Of a DNA stretch of 64,000 nucleotides, positions 62,313 to 64,000 are shown one piece after another. Position 1 is the first letter of the stretch, and each line of letters begins with the position of its first letter. Source of the DNA: Pseudomonas viridiflava. GTDB taxonomy: Bacteria > Pseudomonadota > Gammaproteobacteria > Pseudomonadales > Pseudomonadaceae. Location: the NCBI RefSeq assembly GCF_900582195.1, contig NZ_UTHA01000019.1, positions 1 to 64,000 on the forward strand, written 5' to 3'. A program made the translations under genes and the position numbers. Under the pieces are notes generated by a model. The model did no database searches, was not told the DNA's origin, and was given only the letters and a program-made list of their open reading frames with translations.

Positions 62313-63640
62313 GCACGCGCCTGACGCCACTGCCGATGACCACGCTGGTCACCACCGACCTCATCGGCATCACCCGGGGCCGTTCGTTTCCCACCGATGA
62401 GCTGGAGCATTATCAGGCCGCCGGTTGCGGCTGGGTGCCGGCCAACAGCGCGTTGACGCCGCAGGACATCATTGCCTCGACCAATCCGTGGGGCGCGTAT
62501 GGCGATCTGCGGCTGATTCCCGATCTGGGCAGCCGCGTCACTGTCGGCAACGGCCCGGATGTCGATGCACCAGCGCTGGATTTCATCCACGGCGATATTC
62601 GCGAAACCGATGGCCGCCCGTGGGGCGCCTGCCCGCGCACACTGCTGCGTGATGAAATCGAGCGTTATAGAGATGAACTGGGTTTGCAGGTCAACGCCGC
62701 GTTCGAACACGAATTCAACCTGCACGCCGGTTTTGCCGAACATCTGGCGTTCTCTCTCGAAGCCCAGCGTCAGGGCGCCGAGTTCGGCGGCTGGCTGCTC
62801 AGTGCCTTACGCGCCGGCGGTGTCGAGCCGGAAATGTTTCTGCCGGAATATGGCAAACACCAATACGAAATCACCTGCCGCCCGACACTCGGCGTGGCGG
62901 CGGCGGATCGCGCCGTCAATGTGCGCGAGATCACCCGCGAGATCGCCCGGCAAATGGGCCTGGACTTGAGCTTTGCGCCGAAGACCACCGCCGACGCGGT
63001 GTGCAACGGCGTGCACCTGCACGTCAGCCTGCTCGATCTGGGCGGTCAGCCGATGCTTTACGACGCCGGCACCAGCAACGGTCTGTCGAGCCTCGGTCAG
63101 CATTGGGCGGCGGGGATCCTGCATTACTTGCCGGCACTCTGCGCATTCACCGCGCCAACGCCGGTGTCTTACGAGCGCTTGCAGCCACATCACTGGAGCG
63201 CGTCCTACGCCTGTCTGGGTCAACAGAACCGCGAGGCGGCGCTGCGCATCTGTCCGACCGTGACCCTCGGTGGTAAATCCGTGGCCCAGCAGTTCAACCT
63301 CGAATTCCGCGCCATGGACGCCACCGCCTCGCCGCATCTGGCCATGGCGGCGCTGCTGATCGCCGGGCGTCTGGGCATTGAACAACGCCTGGCACTGAAC
63401 GCGATCACCGACGAAACTCCCGATTCACTCAACGACGAGCAACGCCAGGCCCGGGGCATCGTCGCCCTGCCCGCCTCGCTGGCCCAGGCGCTGGATTGCC
63501 TGCGCAACAGTGGCGCCTTCACTGCGTGGCTGCCCAAGCCGCTGCTCGACACCTACTACGCCCTTAAAACCGAGGAACTGGCGCTGACGGAACAGCTCTC
63601 GCCCGCTGACTTGTGTGAGCACTATGCACGCCTGTACTGA
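62309..63640 (+). CDS. Glutamine-synthetase-family ligase
   Basis: The 443-residue protein has the GS fold: N-terminal beta-grasp ('VTTDLIGITRGRSFP'), 'AAFEHEFNLHAG' and 'EYGKHQYEITCRPT' Glu metal ligands, 'NGVHLHVSLLD' with the His ligand and 'EFRAMDATASPHLAMAALLIAG'. It departs from housekeeping GlnA in length and motifs and is closer to catabolic gamma-glutamyl ligases (PuuA-like). The amine substrate is unknown. ATG 62309 overlaps the hydrolase stop; GGAG precedes it. Confidence 0.9.
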   Translation: MSTRLTPLPMTTLVTTDLIGITRGRSFPTDELEHYQAAGCGWVPANSALTPQDIIASTNPWGAYGDLRLIPDLGSRVTVGNGPDVDAPALDFIHGDIRETDGRPWGACPRTLLRDEIERYRDELGLQVNAAFEHEFNLHAGFAEHLAFSLEAQRQGAEFGGWLLSALRAGGVEPEMFLPEYGKHQYEITCRPTLGVAAADRAVNVREITREIARQMGLDLSFAPKTTADAVCNGVHLHVSLLDLGGQPMLYDAGTSNGLSSLGQHWAAGILHYLPALCAFTAPTPVSYERLQPHHWSASYACLGQQNREAALRICPTVTLGGKSVAQQFNLEFRAMDATASPHLAMAALLIAGRLGIEQRLALNAITDETPDSLNDEQRQARGIVALPASLAQALDCLRNSGAFTAWLPKPLLDTYYALKTEELALTEQLSPADLCEHYARLY

Positions 63641-64000
63641 ATCCACCGAGTTGGGGTTGTACACCCGACCGGCCTACAACCTGAGCCGCGCCGACTCGAC
63701 GCACCCGGTGATTCTGGTGTGCGAACACGCCAGCCGCTACATCCCCGAAGCCCTGAACAATCTGGGCCTGGACGCTGCTGCCGCCGCAGAACACATCGCT
63801 TGGGACATTGGCGCGTTGCAACTGGCTGAACAGCTATCGGAGAGGCTCGGCGCCACCCTGTTGAGCGCCAATTATTCGCGCCTGCTGATCGATCTGAACC
63901 GGCCACGCCATGCCCCGGACAGCATTCCGGCGCAAAGCGAGATTTACCAGGTGCCGGGCAACCGTGAACTGGACCAGGCCACCCGCGAATACCGCCGCCA
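63624..64000 (+). CDS. N-formylglutamate amidohydrolase family (partial, 3' end beyond window)
   Basis: About 125 residues are visible: 'PVILVCEHASRYIPEALNNLGLDAAAAAEHIAWDIGALQLAEQLSERLGATLLSANYSRLLIDLNRP', the FGase pattern with metal-binding Glu/His in CEHAS and the SRLLIDLNR motif. HutG-type members release formate from N-formylglutamate. ATG 63624 lies inside the end of the GS-like gene (17-base overlap). It is part of the RpiR operon, which continues past the window. Confidence 0.88.
   Translation, partial: MHACTESTELGLYTRPAYNLSRADSTHPVILVCEHASRYIPEALNNLGLDAAAAAEHIAWDIGALQLAEQLSERLGATLLSANYSRLLIDLNRPRHAPDSIPAQSEIYQVPGNRELDQATREYRR

Overview
The window reads as a chromosomal segment of a Pseudomonas of the fluorescens lineage. 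Evidence: high-GC codon use, strong AGGAG-type ribosome binding sites, at least eight loci of the Pseudomonas intergenic REP hairpin (core GAGCNNGCTC, usually as inverted pairs), Pseudomonas-typical small families (DUF1652, DUF2388, DUF2790), a phosphatidylcholine synthase, and gene orders familiar from this genus. No rRNA, tRNA, CRISPR array, prophage or complete insertion sequence was seen.

Layout. (1) 1-14.6 kb: most of one type VI secretion system (T6SS) cluster in the order of the P. aeruginosa H3 locus. A partial tssJ diverges from tssB-tssC-hcp-tssE-tssF-tssG-tssH, followed by two proteins I cannot assign, a VgrG, a MORN-repeat protein and a PAAR-like DUF4280 protein. (2) 14.8-22 kb: phosphotransferase/SDR pair, small lipoprotein, DUF1652 protein, a PAS-PAS-PAS-LuxR regulator, and a beta-propeller protein with its probable TPR/HTH regulator. 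(3) 22-28 kb: an accessory T6SS island with a second VgrG carrying a C-terminal adaptor-like domain, a PoNe-like nuclease effector, a PoNi-like immunity gene and a second immunity gene of another family that shares the same 40-residue C-terminal tail. (4) 29.4-32.2 kb: an AT-rich, probably acquired island with a membrane J-domain protein, a frameshifted XRE-ImmA/IrrE gene and a PIN-like protein. (5) 32-46.5 kb: core genes (mqo, a chemoreceptor, sodC, ligD, a diiron-oxidase-like gene with a methyltransferase, DUF533, pcsA). (6) 46.7-52.8 kb: a secreted/redox operon (DUF2790, tandem-repeat peptide, DipZ-like thioredoxin protein), a divergent two-component system, and an operon of an MNIO enzyme (DUF692) with DUF2063. 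(7) 53-59 kb: methyltransferase, sirtuin, and a LysR-regulated CoA-transferase/thiolase operon. (8) 59-64 kb: cobF with a histidine phosphatase, then an RpiR-regulated operon of cysteine hydrolase, glutamine-synthetase-like ligase and N-formylglutamate amidohydrolase, the last cut by the window edge.

Most notable observation: three copies of one operator architecture, GTGTATC-N13-GATACAC followed after 3 bases by a further RATACA half-site. Two lie between the DUF2790 operon and the response regulator gene; the third lies upstream of the MNIO operon. This ties the two-component system, the thioredoxin/repeat-peptide operon and the peptide-modifying MNIO pair into one predicted regulon, and suggests that the secreted Cys-containing peptides are candidate MNIO substrates. 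Other points worth attention are the T6SS immunity tail shuffling, the broken XRE-ImmA gene beside an intact PIN gene, and a 33-bp hairpin element flanked by a 16-bp duplication.
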